Source of the DNA: Chitinophaga pinensis
GTDB lineage: Bacteria > Bacteroidota > Bacteroidia > UKL13-3
DNA: 64,000 bases
Assembly (NCBI GenBank): GCA_945898275.1
Contig: CAMDHZ010000008.1
Coordinates: 1-64,000 of the forward strand
Direction: 5' to 3'
Below are positions 36,673-46,464 of this stretch, piece by piece. The number at the start of each line of letters is the position of its first letter. Positions within the stretch are counted from its first letter, which is position 1. The notes beneath the pieces were generated by a model. That model saw only the letters and a list, made by a program, of their open reading frames with translations, had not been told where the DNA came from and ran no database searches. The position numbers and the translations under genes are program-made.

Positions 36673-39475
36673 TGTTGTTTCCTCCCTCTCTGTTGCTATT
36701 TAGATTCCAAGTTAACCCAAACAATACATATCTTTTTAAGACTAAATAGTTTTGTTCACTAACATAATTACTATTGGCATTTCTTTCAAAACCAATATTT
36801 TGATTAAAAATATCTACTACAGTAACATGCGCTTCTAGTTGGTCCCAAGGTAAAAAACTTCTGCTAAAATTTAAGTTAACAATGGTGTTGGTATTTCCAA
36901 CAAATGAACCTATGCCTGCGCGCCTATTCCAATCGCAATCCACACCCCATTTAAACTTTTTTGGTAAATGAAAACTAATACTTGAGTTGATGGTATAATT
37001 ATAAAATTCGGTAATCACATCTTTTCTAAGGCTAGTGCTAGAGCGGTTGTAGCCGATAGATGGAGATAAATAGACTTCAAATTTTTCTTCTTTTTCATAA
37101 CTTAGGTTCAACCCATAATTTAGATCGGTATTAATATTTAAATTACTTAGTCCATTAATAAAGTTTGACCTTTTATAAACGCCTCCATTAAATCGACTCC
37201 CTACACCAAGATTAAGCTTTGGTATTTTAAAGAAATAATAGGTATAGAAACTCATTGATTGGTTTCCATCCACATTAACTGTTTTGAATACTCTTCTACC
37301 AAGCTCATCAACCTGGTCGAAATTGGCAAAGTCGTTTAAGGTATTTGAAAGGTTAAAATTAAGCCATAAACTTTTTCCTGAAATAGGTTTATAGTTGTTA
37401 TAAGTAAGGTTTACACTATTGGTAAAACTTTGTCCTAAATTCTGATTTCCTTGAAACACAACTAACGGATTACTTAGGTTTTGTATGGGATTAATTTGCT
37501 GTAAAGTTGGTTGTCTGGTAGAACCATTATAATTTAAGTTGAGAGACCTAGTTGAACTAATTTTGTAATTTAAACGAGCTGAGGGGAAAATATTTGTAAA
37601 GTTTTGGGTAAGTGTGGTATCAAGCGATTTGTTTTCTTGAGTTAAGGCGGTTTGCGATATTTTAGCCCCTACTGAGGTGTTTATTTTTTTGTTCACAAAG
37701 CGTAACAATAATTCACCCTTTTGAATCCCAATGGTATAATCTAAATCATTGGAAAGTGAGTCTACGCGCAAATCATATGCACCATTGCTGTTTTTATTGA
37801 AAGTGTTTATGCTTGATTGACTTTTGGTTAAGTGGTAATCATAACTACCAACAATAAAAAGTTTTTTACCTAAAGGTTCTGTATAGGTAACACTTGCTCC
37901 AAGCGCATTTCCTTTTTCTGTTGCGGGAGTAAGTTGGTCTAGCTGCTGCTCGCTGTTAAGACTAGAATCACCATTGTAAAAAAGTGTGGTAGAGAATAAA
38001 CTACTCGTTTTATTATTATCCGTAAGGCGTTGATCATATTTTAAAGAGATGGTTCTTCCAACCGTTTTGAACTTTTTATTTAGTACTAAGGAATAATTGA
38101 GTGTGGTATTGCTTCCTTCATTTTTGTTGACCCTATTATTTCTGTTCACTAATCTGTTATCCTCATTTAAATTATCTGCATTAATTTCAGAGACATTATT
38201 ATAGAAAGACTGTGAGAAATTGGTTTTAATGATAAGACTGCTTAACGAGTCTAGTTTAAACTCTGCTTTACCATTTAAGGTATTATTGGTTCGGTTACGG
38301 TTGGTTCTTGAAACTACATCATTATAATAGGTAGTGTCTGGCAAAATCCATTGAGAGAAATCCCGCTCGGCGCCAATAACTATTGCGTTTCTGTGCGATG
38401 CTGTTAGGTTATAAATCTGTTTGTCATTTTTTAGTTTATCACTATAATGTGCACCAATATATCTAGTGGTAGGAATTCCGTTTCCTTCATAATCCCCTTC
38501 CGAACCATCAAAATAACTAAACATATAACCACTTGCCTCATCATATTCAATATTGTTTCCACCTAAATATTGCTCTCTTTCTTCCCAGTCTAAATCCGAA
38601 TTTTGTGTGTTTGAAATGGTTGAGAAAAAGGCTAACTTTCTTTTGCCAGAAAATTTGTTTAGAAGCACTTTACTTTCATATCTATTAGCCCCACTTCCAG
38701 AATTATTTAACTTAGGATCATCCACAGGATTTGGGGTTCCGTATGCAGCATTTATTTTACCGAAATATCCTTTTTTTGCATCTTCTTTCAGGGTAAGGTT
38801 GATGGTTTTCTCTTTTGTGCCATCGTCAATTCCTGTAAAGGCAGTTTGCTCACTCTTTTTATCAAAAACCTGAACTGTTTCTACATTGTCTGCCTTGATG
38901 TTTTTAGTTGCAATGGTTGGGTCATTTCCAAAAAACTCTTCGCCATCCACTAGCACTTTCTTTACTTCTTGGCCTTGGGCAGTAATTTTCCCATCTTTAT
39001 CAACTTGAATACCTGGAAGTCTTTTAAGTAAGTCTTCTACATTTGAGTTCTTGTTTACCAAAAAACTATCCACCAAAAACTCCACTGTATCTCCTTTTAG
39101 TTTGATAGCTTGTCTATCCTTAATGATAATTTCTTTGAGCAAATTTGTTTTAGAAATCAAACTAATCGAACCTAAATCTTTTATTTCCTCGGCTTGCAAG
39201 GCAATCATTTCTTCATAATCTGCAAACCCAGGGTGGGAAATAAGAACTCTGTAAGTGTCTGGTTTTATTGAGGTAAAGTTGAAAATCCCACTACTATTTG
39301 CAAATTGTTTTTTATAAATGCTCGAATCCTTCTTCAATAAAATCACCGCAGAATAGGCCATGGGTTTGTAGTTGCTGGTATCAGCAATAATTCCTTTTAG
39401 CGTTGCAGTTTGGGACAAACCCAAAAAGGGTAAAAATAGAAAAATAAGAAAATGAAATTGTTTAATTGTTTTCAT
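36665..39475 (-). CDS. TonB-receptor-like outer-membrane beta-barrel protein
   Basis: The protein of about 936 residues has a signal peptide ending in GLSQ, a carboxypeptidase-regulatory-like domain (ATLKGIIADTSNYKPMAYSA onward, to about residue 110), a plug-like region (VEDLLKRLPGIQVDKDGKIT, then KVLVDGEEFFGNDP) and a long barrel. This matches the Bacteroidota outer-membrane barrel family close to SusC-like receptors, without the usual SusD partner. ATG 39475 and ATG 39481 are both possible starts. It is followed by the overlapping GLPGLI gene. Confidence 0.9.
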   Translation of the reverse strand: MKTIKQFHFLIFLFLPFLGLSQTATLKGIIADTSNYKPMAYSAVILLKKDSSIYKKQFANSSGIFNFTSIKPDTYRVLISHPGFADYEEMIALQAEEIKDLGSISLISKTNLLKEIIIKDRQAIKLKGDTVEFLVDSFLVNKNSNVEDLLKRLPGIQVDKDGKITAQGQEVKKVLVDGEEFFGNDPTIATKNIKADNVETVQVFDKKSEQTAFTGIDDGTKEKTINLTLKEDAKKGYFGKINAAYGTPNPVDDPKLNNSGSGANRYESKVLLNKFSGKRKLAFFSTISNTQNSDLDWEEREQYLGGNNIEYDEASGYMFSYFDGSEGDYEGNGIPTTRYIGAHYSDKLKNDKQIYNLTASHRNAIVIGAERDFSQWILPDTTYYNDVVSRTNRNRTNNTLNGKAEFKLDSLSSLIIKTNFSQSFYNNVSEINADNLNEDNRLVNRNNRVNKNEGSNTTLNYSLVLNKKFKTVGRTISLKYDQRLTDNNKTSSLFSTTLFYNGDSSLNSEQQLDQLTPATEKGNALGASVTYTEPLGKKLFIVGSYDYHLTKSQSSINTFNKNSNGAYDLRVDSLSNDLDYTIGIQKGELLLRFVNKKINTSVGAKISQTALTQENKSLDTTLTQNFTNIFPSARLNYKISSTRSLNLNYNGSTRQPTLQQINPIQNLSNPLVVFQGNQNLGQSFTNSVNLTYNNYKPISGKSLWLNFNLSNTLNDFANFDQVDELGRRVFKTVNVDGNQSMSFYTYYFFKIPKLNLGVGSRFNGGVYKRSNFINGLSNLNINTDLNYGLNLSYEKEEKFEVYLSPSIGYNRSSTSLRKDVITEFYNYTINSSISFHLPKKFKWGVDCDWNRRAGIGSFVGNTNTIVNLNFSRSFLPWDQLEAHVTVVDIFNQNIGFERNANSNYVSEQNYLVLKRYVLFGLTWNLNSNREGGNNND

Positions 39476-39578
39476 AGGCATCCAAAAATGACAATCTCTT
39501 AACTAAGTTTAAAGAATTTTATTATAAGTGGTTAAAGATTGGTTTGAGCCAAGGCAAAATATTACTTTCGAAAGTTCA

Positions 39579-40322
39579 ATGGAGAAAAATAAAGAATGGT
39601 TTAAAGAGTGGTTTAACTCGCCTTATTATCATATACTTTACGGTGAAAGAGACCGAAAGGAAGCTGAATTTTTCCTCACAAATTTGGTAAATAGGTATCA
39701 TCCCAAACCCGATTCAAACTTTTTAGACCTGGCTTGTGGCGCTGGACGTCATAGTGTTTTCCTTAACAATTTGGGATTTTCGGTTACTGGAATTGATTTG
39801 TCTAGCCATAGTATTTCATTGGCTAAACAGTTCGAAAATTCAAAATTGCATTTTGAGGTGGGTGACTTAAGAACTTTTACCATGCCTCAAAAATTTGATT
39901 TCGTTTTGAACCTATTCACCAGTTTTGGATATTTTGATTGCATGAATACTAACAAATTGGTGATTAATCAAGTTATGCAGGTTTTAAAGCCAAATGCATA
40001 TTTTATCATTGATTTTCTAAATTCAGCTAAAATTCTAAAAGGCTTAATTCCTCATGAAGTCAAAGAAATTCAAGGTATTAACTTTGATATTAAAAAAGAA
40101 AATGTTGATGGCATAATTGTAAAAGATATTAGGTTTAAGGATCAAGGGCAATCTTTTCATTACCAAGAAAAAGTGCAGGCCCTTAGCTTGCAAGATTTTG
40201 AATTGCTTTTTGAGGCTTGTGGGCTAAAACTTATAGAAACTTTTGGCAATTATAGTTTAGGGTCTTTTGAGGTAAATGAAAGCGATAGATTAATTTTAGT
40301 AACCCAACCTAAATATGCTTGA
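39579..40322 (+). CDS. Class I SAM-dependent methyltransferase
   Basis: The 247-residue protein has the SAM-binding motif I LDLACGAGRHS near residue 51, the acidic end of strand 2 GIDLS near residue 74, and motif IV DFVLNLFTSFGYF. The methyl acceptor is unknown. ATG 39579 is preferred to an in-frame GTG at 39528. It overlaps the PAP2 gene by 8 nt and heads a three-gene unit with the ZIP transporter. Confidence 0.88.
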   Translation: MEKNKEWFKEWFNSPYYHILYGERDRKEAEFFLTNLVNRYHPKPDSNFLDLACGAGRHSVFLNNLGFSVTGIDLSSHSISLAKQFENSKLHFEVGDLRTFTMPQKFDFVLNLFTSFGYFDCMNTNKLVINQVMQVLKPNAYFIIDFLNSAKILKGLIPHEVKEIQGINFDIKKENVDGIIVKDIRFKDQGQSFHYQEKVQALSLQDFELLFEACGLKLIETFGNYSLGSFEVNESDRLILVTQPKYA

Positions 40323-40878
40323 TCAACTGCTTAGTTTAGATAGGTCTTTGTTTTTAGGGGTCAATAATGGTCTTTCAAACCCATTCTTAAATAGTTTATG
40401 TTTGATCCTAAGGAACCAGGCTACTTGGTATCCAATGTATGCCATTTTCATCTATTTTTTAATTAAACAATACAAAGTAGAATCCTGGAAGATATTGTTG
40501 GCAGCGGGTTTAATGGTTTTACTATCCGACCAGTTTAGTGCTAATTTGGTTAAAAATACCTTTATGAGATTAAGACCTTGCGCAGAGCCTTTGTTAGCAG
40601 GGAAAGTTCTTCATTTAACAGGTTCTTGCAATGGATATAGCTTTATCTCTGCCCATGCTACTAACCATTTTGCAGTGGCTATTTTTTTAGCCTATTGTTT
40701 TAGAACTTTGAAATGGCTGTTGCCAGTACTGCTATTTTGGGCATTTAGCATTGCCTTTTCGCAGGTTTATGTTGGGGTACATTACCCTTTGGATGTTACA
40801 ATTGGGGCGGCATGTGGAATTTTATTTGGGGTAGCATTTTCTAGATATGTTTTTAAATTCGTAAAGATTATAGAATGA
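40315..40878 (+). CDS. PAP2-family phosphatase
   Basis: The 187-residue integral membrane protein has the three acid-phosphatase motifs: KNTFMRLRPC near residue 80, SAHATNH near 116 and VGVHYPLDV near 155. Likely substrates are undecaprenyl pyrophosphate or other lipid phosphates, which cannot be told from sequence alone. It is coupled by overlap to the methyltransferase upstream (8 nt) and the ZIP transporter downstream (4 nt). Confidence 0.92.
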   Translation: MLDQLLSLDRSLFLGVNNGLSNPFLNSLCLILRNQATWYPMYAIFIYFLIKQYKVESWKILLAAGLMVLLSDQFSANLVKNTFMRLRPCAEPLLAGKVLHLTGSCNGYSFISAHATNHFAVAIFLAYCFRTLKWLLPVLLFWAFSIAFSQVYVGVHYPLDVTIGAACGILFGVAFSRYVFKFVKIIE

Positions 40879-41606
40879 GTTGGTTTTGGTTGTTGTTATT
40901 GCCTGTTGGTCCACTGATAGGGACTTATTTAGGGGTTAAAGGCTCTAAGAAAGTGGGAAGTAATTTAGCGTGGTTTTTATCTTTTGCTGGCGCTTACTTA
41001 TTAGGAATTACAATTTTAAATTTAATTCCAGAAGTGTTTAGGGTATTTGACCCCTTTAAAGGTGCTTTAATGTTGCTAGGTTTCTTTTTTCAAATATTTT
41101 TAGAACGTTTTTCCGAGGGTGTTGAACATGGGCATGTACATTCTCATAATCATTTAAAGCATAAGGTTTTGCCAATCGGTGTGGTGTTATCAATGAGCCT
41201 TCATTCACTATCAGAAGGCGTACCTTTAGGCGCTTTGTGGTTGGAAGGTAGTTCACATTTCTTCCCTTTTTTATTTGGCATTATGATACATGAAGTACCA
41301 GCAGCATTTGCCTTATTAGCTTTATTAAAAGGTTTGAACCTAGGTGAGAGTATTCTTATACGAACAGGTTTTGTTTATTCTTTAATGTCTTTCGCTGGAG
41401 CCTTACTTAGTATATTCTTGGAATCGAGCATTCCAGCCGAGTTTTTCGAATATTTTATGGCCTTTGTAATTGGAACATTTTTACATATTTCAACTACCAT
41501 TTTATTTGAAAACAGCGAACACCATATTTTCAATAAGAAAAAACTAACAGCAGTTTTTGTTGGAATATCGCTTGCCCTATTGATAAGTTTAATGCACGCG
41601 CACTAA
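40875..41606 (+). CDS. ZIP-family metal transporter
   Basis: The 243-residue protein has about seven membrane segments, a His-rich cytoplasmic loop (HGHVHSHNHLKH, near residue 88) and the metal-binding helix motifs MSLHSLSEGVPLG near residue 115 and MIHEVPAAFALL near 138. It probably imports zinc or a similar divalent ion. Its 3' end overlaps the convergent DCC gene by 4 nt. Confidence 0.92.
   Translation: MSWFWLLLLPVGPLIGTYLGVKGSKKVGSNLAWFLSFAGAYLLGITILNLIPEVFRVFDPFKGALMLLGFFFQIFLERFSEGVEHGHVHSHNHLKHKVLPIGVVLSMSLHSLSEGVPLGALWLEGSSHFFPFLFGIMIHEVPAAFALLALLKGLNLGESILIRTGFVYSLMSFAGALLSIFLESSIPAEFFEYFMAFVIGTFLHISTTILFENSEHHIFNKKKLTAVFVGISLALLISLMHAH
41331..41340 (+). repeat. Iterated motif copy 10
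   Basis: Exact GGTTTGAACC in the ZIP gene, read Gly-Leu-Asn-Leu. Confidence 0.85.
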
Positions 41607-42007
41607 AGGAACTTTCCTTTATATTTCTCAGGCGGGATTGGACAACTTTCATATTTTCCAAACCATCGGTATCTATTTGTAGCTACCCAGAGATAGATTT
41701 TTCGACGCATTGATTTAGGTAAGATTTTGCCAATCAGGAGTAACTTGGCTGGAAAACCTAATAAATCTGCAATTCTAAAAGCGGCGTCATCATAAACGAA
41801 CGCTTGATTTTTGTCGATAAAAACAATTGAATCTATTGCAGCATCAACTTGGTTCAAACCGATATAGTATTGACCAATTTTAGATTGAAGTGCCGCGAAA
41901 TGAAATTGATTTTTACGATCTAGTTTTAAAATGATTTTAACAAAGCCATTGCAAAGCGCACAATGTCCATCATATAAAATTAAGGATAAGTGACTAGAGG
42001 CTTGCAT
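41603..42007 (-). CDS. DCC-family thiol-disulfide protein (DUF393)
   Basis: The 134-residue protein has the family motif YDGHCALCN near residue 13 and the usual C-terminal basic segment (VATNRYRWFG). DCC proteins are predicted oxidoreductases. It is the last gene of the oxidase operon and overlaps the DUF983 gene by 14 nt, which suggests a role in oxidase assembly or redox handling; that is inference. Confidence 0.88.
   Translation of the reverse strand: MQASSHLSLILYDGHCALCNGFVKIILKLDRKNQFHFAALQSKIGQYYIGLNQVDAAIDSIVFIDKNQAFVYDDAAFRIADLLGFPAKLLLIGKILPKSMRRKIYLWVATNRYRWFGKYESCPIPPEKYKGKFL
41851..41860 (-). repeat. Iterated motif copy 11
   Basis: Exact copy in the DCC gene, coding strand GGTTTGAACC, read Gly-Leu-Asn-Gln. 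Confidence 0.85.
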
Positions 42008-42404
42008 GCTTTTTAGCCAAATCTGGGTTGAACCTAATTGGACTAAATAAATAAATCATAATTACTCTTGAAAAGCGATAGGAGAGGGGTGCAAAAAGAA
42101 TAAAACTTGAAATAATTGGGATGATATAAGTCCAGAAATCAGCTTTTCCATTGCTTAACAATAAAATAGCACCGCCAATAATTAACATGAGTGCCACTGA
42201 AAAAGCATAACTCACATACATTGCTCCCCAAAAAAAGCCGGGTTCAATTTCAAATTTTAGTTTACAAACTGGGCAAATGGCTTCCATATTGGTAAAGTTT
42301 TTTAAGTCGTAAAATGGATGAGTAAACATTTTACCACTTTGGCATTGAGGACATTTACACTTCAAAAGGGCCATTCCTTTTGAAGGTTCATACAAATCGC
42401 ACAT
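41994..42404 (-). CDS. DUF983 membrane protein
   Basis: The 136-residue protein has two CxxC pairs forming a zinc-ribbon (CPQCQSGKMF near residue 18 and CPVCKLKF near 43) and two membrane helices. DUF983 proteins often lie in cytochrome oxidase gene clusters. It lies in the oxidase operon between the 84-residue protein and the DCC gene. Confidence 0.87.
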   Translation of the reverse strand: MCDLYEPSKGMALLKCKCPQCQSGKMFTHPFYDLKNFTNMEAICPVCKLKFEIEPGFFWGAMYVSYAFSVALMLIIGGAILLLSNGKADFWTYIIPIISSFILFAPLSYRFSRVIMIYLFSPIRFNPDLAKKHASL

Positions 42405-42409
42405 ATTAA

Positions 42410-42664
42410 TTATTGAGTGGTGAGTGAGTTTTTCTTTTCTTTATATTTTTTGAAATAAACAAAGGCAAAAGCTCCAGCAATTAAATAGGGGAGTGCAAGC
42501 AAATAAAGAATACCATCATTGATTGTATTTCCAACATTGGTACTCCCATTTTGTCTGGCCATTTCTAAATTGCTTTTACACATAGTACATTGTGCAGCAG
42601 CATCTGGAAGCAATAATATTCCAATTACAAATAGAGGAATAAGCGTTTTAGTTAATTTATTCAT
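42410..42664 (-). CDS. Small membrane protein of the oxidase operon (84 residues)
   Basis: The protein has an N-terminal signal or membrane segment, a CTMCK motif near residue 26 just after AAAQ, and one C-terminal membrane helix (about 52-72) with a basic end. The cysteine pair could bind copper or heme or form a disulfide; I do not recognise a named family. Position within the oxidase operon, 5 nt from DUF983, suggests oxidase biogenesis. Confidence 0.7.
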   Translation of the reverse strand: MNKLTKTLIPLFVIGILLLPDAAAQCTMCKSNLEMARQNGSTNVGNTINDGILYLLALPYLIAGAFAFVYFKKYKEKKNSLTTQ

Positions 42665-42665
42665 G

Positions 42666-43217
42666 TTATACTGGGTAATACGGACTAATCATCAGGTAAA
42701 CAATTACACCTGTAATGGTAACGTACAGCCAAATAGGGTAGGCAAACCTTACAATTTTCTTATGTAATTCAACTTGAAGTTGTAAACCTCTATAAAAACT
42801 TAGCAATACCAAAGGCAAAACAATAGCCGCGAGTACAATATGAGTAATTAAAATAAAAAAATACAAGTTTGCATTAGGCGCGTTTTCAGGATAATGTGTT
42901 TGAGGAGCAATCCAATGAAAAACCACATAGCTAATTAAGAATAAACTAGATAATCCAAAGGCAATAAGGTTTACTGTTTTGTGAGCTGCAATATTTTTTT
43001 GCCTAATAAAGTATAGTGATATTAGCAAAAGAAGACTACAAGTGCCATTGATAAATGCATTGAGCTTGGGAAGAAAGTAAGTCCACGAAGGCAATTCTTC
43101 TGGTGCTGGTAATATTTTTCGATTTAAAATAATAACTGCAATAAAGATGACCACCGAAACGGTCATTATAATGTTAAAAACGAGTTTGTCTTTATTTGCC
43201 TGGTTGGTGATACTCAT
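42666..43217 (-). CDS. DUF420 membrane protein
   Basis: The 183-residue protein has five or so membrane helices with conserved His residues (AAHKTVN near residue 78, WIAPQTHYPE near 105, ITHIVLAA near 127, ELHKKIVRFAYPIWLYV near 151). DUF420 includes CtaM-like factors needed for heme-copper oxidase. It lies between SCO and the 84-residue protein and overlaps SCO by 26 nt. Confidence 0.9.
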   Translation of the reverse strand: MSITNQANKDKLVFNIIMTVSVVIFIAVIILNRKILPAPEELPSWTYFLPKLNAFINGTCSLLLLISLYFIRQKNIAAHKTVNLIAFGLSSLFLISYVVFHWIAPQTHYPENAPNANLYFFILITHIVLAAIVLPLVLLSFYRGLQLQVELHKKIVRFAYPIWLYVTITGVIVYLMISPYYPV

Positions 43218-43842
43218 ATAATAGAACTTTTATATCTTCTTCTAAATGTTTGATGTCAATATCGCTTCCGCTATCATAGACACCTCTAATGTGTTTAGAT
43301 TTATCTATTAATATTAACTGTTGGCTGTGGTCAATTGTTTTGTCTTCAATAGAAACAGGTAGAAGCATACCTTGGCCAATATCAAAAACGCCATTTTTGC
43401 CTGCGTTTACAAAATGCCAAATCTTTGGATCAGCGTCAAATTTTTTGCTGTAATTTAATAATACTTGAGTAGAATCATTAGCAGGGTCAACGGTAAAAGA
43501 CACAAATTTCACTTCAGCAAATTCTTTGAATCTATCATAAACTATTTTTAGCCTTCTGTTCATGGAAGGACAAACATCCTTGCAGGAGGCAAAGAAAAAG
43601 TTAGCTACAAATACATTATTTGATAAGTCATTGGAATGAAGCGTATCTCCGCTTTGATCTATTCCCATAAAGTCAGGAACAGAATAGTAAATAGTATCCT
43701 TTATTCCAATTCCATCAGGTGCAATTCTTTCACCTAAATAGCCAAGTTTTTTGAAATTTTGGCTACCTGCGTTTAGCATATAAAAAATAACAACCGGCAC
43801 TACAAGTAGTCCGGTTGCTATAAAGAATCCTTTTTTCTTCAT
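43192..43842 (-). CDS. SCO1/SenC-family copper chaperone
   Basis: SCO proteins deliver copper to the CuA site of oxidase subunit II. The 216-residue protein has an N-terminal membrane anchor, the copper motif CKDVCP near residue 80, and the conserved His in IDHSQQ near residue 168. Starting at 43842 creates a TAATG overlap with the end of the subunit IV gene; an upstream ATG at 43854 is also in frame. Its likely target is the CuA site of subunit II in the same operon. Confidence 0.93.
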   Translation of the reverse strand: MKKKGFFIATGLLVVPVVIFYMLNAGSQNFKKLGYLGERIAPDGIGIKDTIYYSVPDFMGIDQSGDTLHSNDLSNNVFVANFFFASCKDVCPSMNRRLKIVYDRFKEFAEVKFVSFTVDPANDSTQVLLNYSKKFDADPKIWHFVNAGKNGVFDIGQGMLLPVSIEDKTIDHSQQLILIDKSKHIRGVYDSGSDIDIKHLEEDIKVLLYEYHQPGK

Positions 43843-44174
43843 TATTTGAGCCATCTCAAAATATTAGTAAAATCACCTTCTATTAACATAAGCGCTACAA
43901 AGAAGATGACAAAAACCATTGGCAATACAATTGTATACATAAGGGCTTTTCTTTCAAATTTCATGTGCATGAAAACACCTACAATGTAGTAGGCTTTAAC
44001 TACACCTAAAATTATAAATACCCAATTCTTCCACATTGCATGCGTACTTAGCAAAACGAAATAAAGTACGATATCAACAACAGTAAAGCCTAATAGTATC
44101 CAGAAAGTTTTCCAGATTTGACTTTTCATATCCGAAGGTGTTTCGGTGTGTTCTAAATGTTCTGTATGTTCCAT
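43842..44174 (-). CDS. Cytochrome c oxidase subunit IV-like protein
   Basis: The 110-residue protein has three membrane helices and an acidic/His-rich N-terminus. The segment YYIVGVFMHMKFERK fits the prokaryotic subunit IV family (COX4 pro). It follows the two subunit III genes in the operon, as is usual. Confidence 0.9.
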   Translation of the reverse strand: MEHTEHLEHTETPSDMKSQIWKTFWILLGFTVVDIVLYFVLLSTHAMWKNWVFIILGVVKAYYIVGVFMHMKFERKALMYTIVLPMVFVIFFVALMLIEGDFTNILRWLK

Positions 44175-44194
44175 TTTAAATATTGTTTAAAAAA

Positions 44195-44947
44195 TTATAT
44201 TAGATAGAAAAAGGTGAAAACGAACACCCAAACTAGATCTACGAAATGCCAGTATAAACCAACTTTTTCAACCATTTCATAGTGACCTCTTTTTTCATAG
44301 GTCCCTGCAAGTACATTAAAATAAATGATTACATTAAGCATTACGCCAGAGAATACGTGGAATCCATGGAAGCCTGTTACAATAAAAAACAGTGCTGCAA
44401 AAGATGTTGGTCCAAATGGATTGCCATGTAAAGTTGCACCTTCACCAATAAAGGTTGTCCACTCCCAAGCTTGGCAACCCAAGAAAGCTGCTCCTCCAAT
44501 AATGGTTAGGAACATATATTTTGAAACTTCATCTTTTGCCATACGGTGACCAGCTTCAACAGCTAATACCATAGTAACAGAACTAAAGATGAGAATGAAA
44601 GTCATTAAACTTACAAAGAATAGTGGCAAATGAACACCATGAATAAAAGGAAAGTGGTTAAATACCAATTCTGGTGAAGGCCAATGTTCTTTTACGAATA
44701 AACCTTTTTCTCCCATTTCTCTTACAAACTCATGACTCAAATGGTCAAAAGGTTTTACAATTGTGTTTCTGATTGGCTCTAAAAATGAGTATCGGATAAA
44801 TCCATACGCAATGAGCAGCGATGAAAAAGTAAAGGCATCAGAAAGCAGAAATATCCACATCATGAGCTTTCCATAGCTCACACTGAAAGGTGATTTTCCC
44901 CCACCCCATGTGAATTTAGTGTTTGTTGTTAAGGTGTTTGTAGCCAT
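44195..44947 (-). CDS. ctaE: Cytochrome c oxidase subunit III
   Basis: The 250-residue protein has about five to seven membrane helices with subunit III signatures: LSDAFTFSSLL near residue 32, GCQAWEWTTFI near 157 and FFIVTGFHGFHVFSG near 186. It is the larger of two consecutive subunit III proteins. Confidence 0.93.
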   Translation of the reverse strand: MATNTLTTNTKFTWGGGKSPFSVSYGKLMMWIFLLSDAFTFSSLLIAYGFIRYSFLEPIRNTIVKPFDHLSHEFVREMGEKGLFVKEHWPSPELVFNHFPFIHGVHLPLFFVSLMTFILIFSSVTMVLAVEAGHRMAKDEVSKYMFLTIIGGAAFLGCQAWEWTTFIGEGATLHGNPFGPTSFAALFFIVTGFHGFHVFSGVMLNVIIYFNVLAGTYEKRGHYEMVEKVGLYWHFVDLVWVFVFTFFYLI

Positions 44948-44972
44948 TGTTCGATTATGCTTGTTAGGTTAA

Positions 44973-45548
44973 TTAGCGATATAAGTATAGAAATAAATAT
45001 AAATAAATCCAAAGAATGCCAATAAAATGCCAATATGTTAGGCACATATTTAGATAAAGCTGAAAGGTATTTGGTAGTGTCTTCATAAAAGATTGACCCC
45101 ACATGATAAGAAGAAAAACTAAGCCTCCTATAACGTGTGCAAGATGAAGACCTGAAATTACATAAACAAATGAATTTGAAGGATTAGAAAATGCGAAAAA
45201 TACATTGTTAGCAATTAATTGTTGGTAAGCAAAAAATTGCCCAAGGCAGAAAGCTAAGCCTAGCGCAACTGTAAGTCCAAGCAATATTTTTGTTTTATCT
45301 TTTTGTTCTTTTTTTGCGCTCATGTAGGCCAATTGCATGAACAAAGATGAAACAACAGCAATAATACTGTTCACCATAAATAGCGATGGAAGTTCAAAAA
45401 CTTCCCAATTACCTTCACCTCTTCTAACGATGTAAGCTGAGGTAAACCCAGCAAATAGCATTATACTAGCCACAATTAATAACCATAACACGAATTTCTT
45501 CGGGTTAATCACATAATTTTCTTCTTCTTTTTTATATACTGTCTGCAT
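44973..45548 (-). CDS. Second heme-copper oxidase subunit III-like protein
   Basis: The 191-residue protein has five membrane helices with subunit III features (GFTSAYIVRR near residue 35, GLHLAHVIGGLVFLLIMWG near 134, YWHFIGILWIYLY near the end). ATG 45548 is chosen because the longer frame would overlap ctaB. Two tandem subunit III genes are common in Bacteroidota oxidase operons. Confidence 0.9.
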   Translation of the reverse strand: MQTVYKKEEENYVINPKKFVLWLLIVASIMLFAGFTSAYIVRRGEGNWEVFELPSLFMVNSIIAVVSSLFMQLAYMSAKKEQKDKTKILLGLTVALGLAFCLGQFFAYQQLIANNVFFAFSNPSNSFVYVISGLHLAHVIGGLVFLLIMWGQSFMKTLPNTFQLYLNMCLTYWHFIGILWIYLYLFLYLYR

Positions 45549-45552
45549 GTTT

Positions 45553-46464
45553 TTAAATTTTGTCAAATAAATAAGCGAGTTGGACAAGCGGAAGGTATAC
45601 AAAAGATGCAAACATTAGTTTTTTTGCGTCTTTGGTTTCACAGGTTTTCAATAGTCTATAAGAATAGTAGCTAAGCATCAAACCTCCTAATATTCCAACA
45701 ATACCAGAAGTAATTCCAGTAATGCCGTATTGCATGGGTAACATTCCTAATGGAATTAATGCAAGACTAAAAATCAAGGTTTGAAGAGCTGTTCCTTTGT
45801 CTCTTCCTGGTGTAGAAGGTAACATTTTAAATCCAGCTCTTTTATAATCGTCATCTAGTATCCAAGCGATGCTCCAGAAATGCGGAAATTGCCAGAAAAA
45901 CTGAACTGCAAATAAAATGATTGCAGGGGTATCGATTCTTCCACTGTAGGCAACCCAACCTAACATGGTTGGTATTGCTCCCGGGAATGCTCCTACAAAT
46001 ACAGAAACAGGGGAAACTCTTTTTAATGGGGTATAAATAAAAGCATAACTAATCAAAGCGAAAAATGCAAGCCAACCAGAGGCAGCATTTAAGTAAAATG
46101 AAATTAAGAAAACACCTGTTAATCCCATTATCATGCTGATAATTGATGCTTCCATTACACTCATTCGATTGGTAGCAATTGGTCTGTTTGCCGTTCTTAC
46201 CATGAGTTTGTCATAGTCTTTTTCAATTATTTGGTTGATGGCATTGGAGGCTCCAGTAACTAAAAAACCACCTAATGTTAATATTGCCACTTCAAACCAA
46301 TTAATTGCGCCTTTACTAGCAGTTAAGTAAGTAACTACCGATGAGAATACAACAAGAAAAGTAAGTCTAAATTTAACCAACTGGTTAAAATCGCTCACCT
46401 TCGACCTGAAGAAACTCATTTCTCCTTTAAGGTTATTTTCTATAACTGAAGTTTTAACTTCCAC
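45553..46464 (-). CDS. ctaB: Protoheme IX farnesyltransferase (heme O synthase)
   Basis: CtaB adds the farnesyl tail to heme b, the first step to heme a. The 303-residue membrane protein has the prenyltransferase motif NAINQIIEKDYDKLMVRTANRP near residue 85, split over the membrane, and YTPLKRVSPVSVFVGAFPGA near 146. It overlaps the end of ctaA by 11 nt; ctaA makes the next step. Confidence 0.96.
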   Translation of the reverse strand: MEVKTSVIENNLKGEMSFFRSKVSDFNQLVKFRLTFLVVFSSVVTYLTASKGAINWFEVAILTLGGFLVTGASNAINQIIEKDYDKLMVRTANRPIATNRMSVMEASIISMIMGLTGVFLISFYLNAASGWLAFFALISYAFIYTPLKRVSPVSVFVGAFPGAIPTMLGWVAYSGRIDTPAIILFAVQFFWQFPHFWSIAWILDDDYKRAGFKMLPSTPGRDKGTALQTLIFSLALIPLGMLPMQYGITGITSGIVGILGGLMLSYYSYRLLKTCETKDAKKLMFASFVYLPLVQLAYLFDKI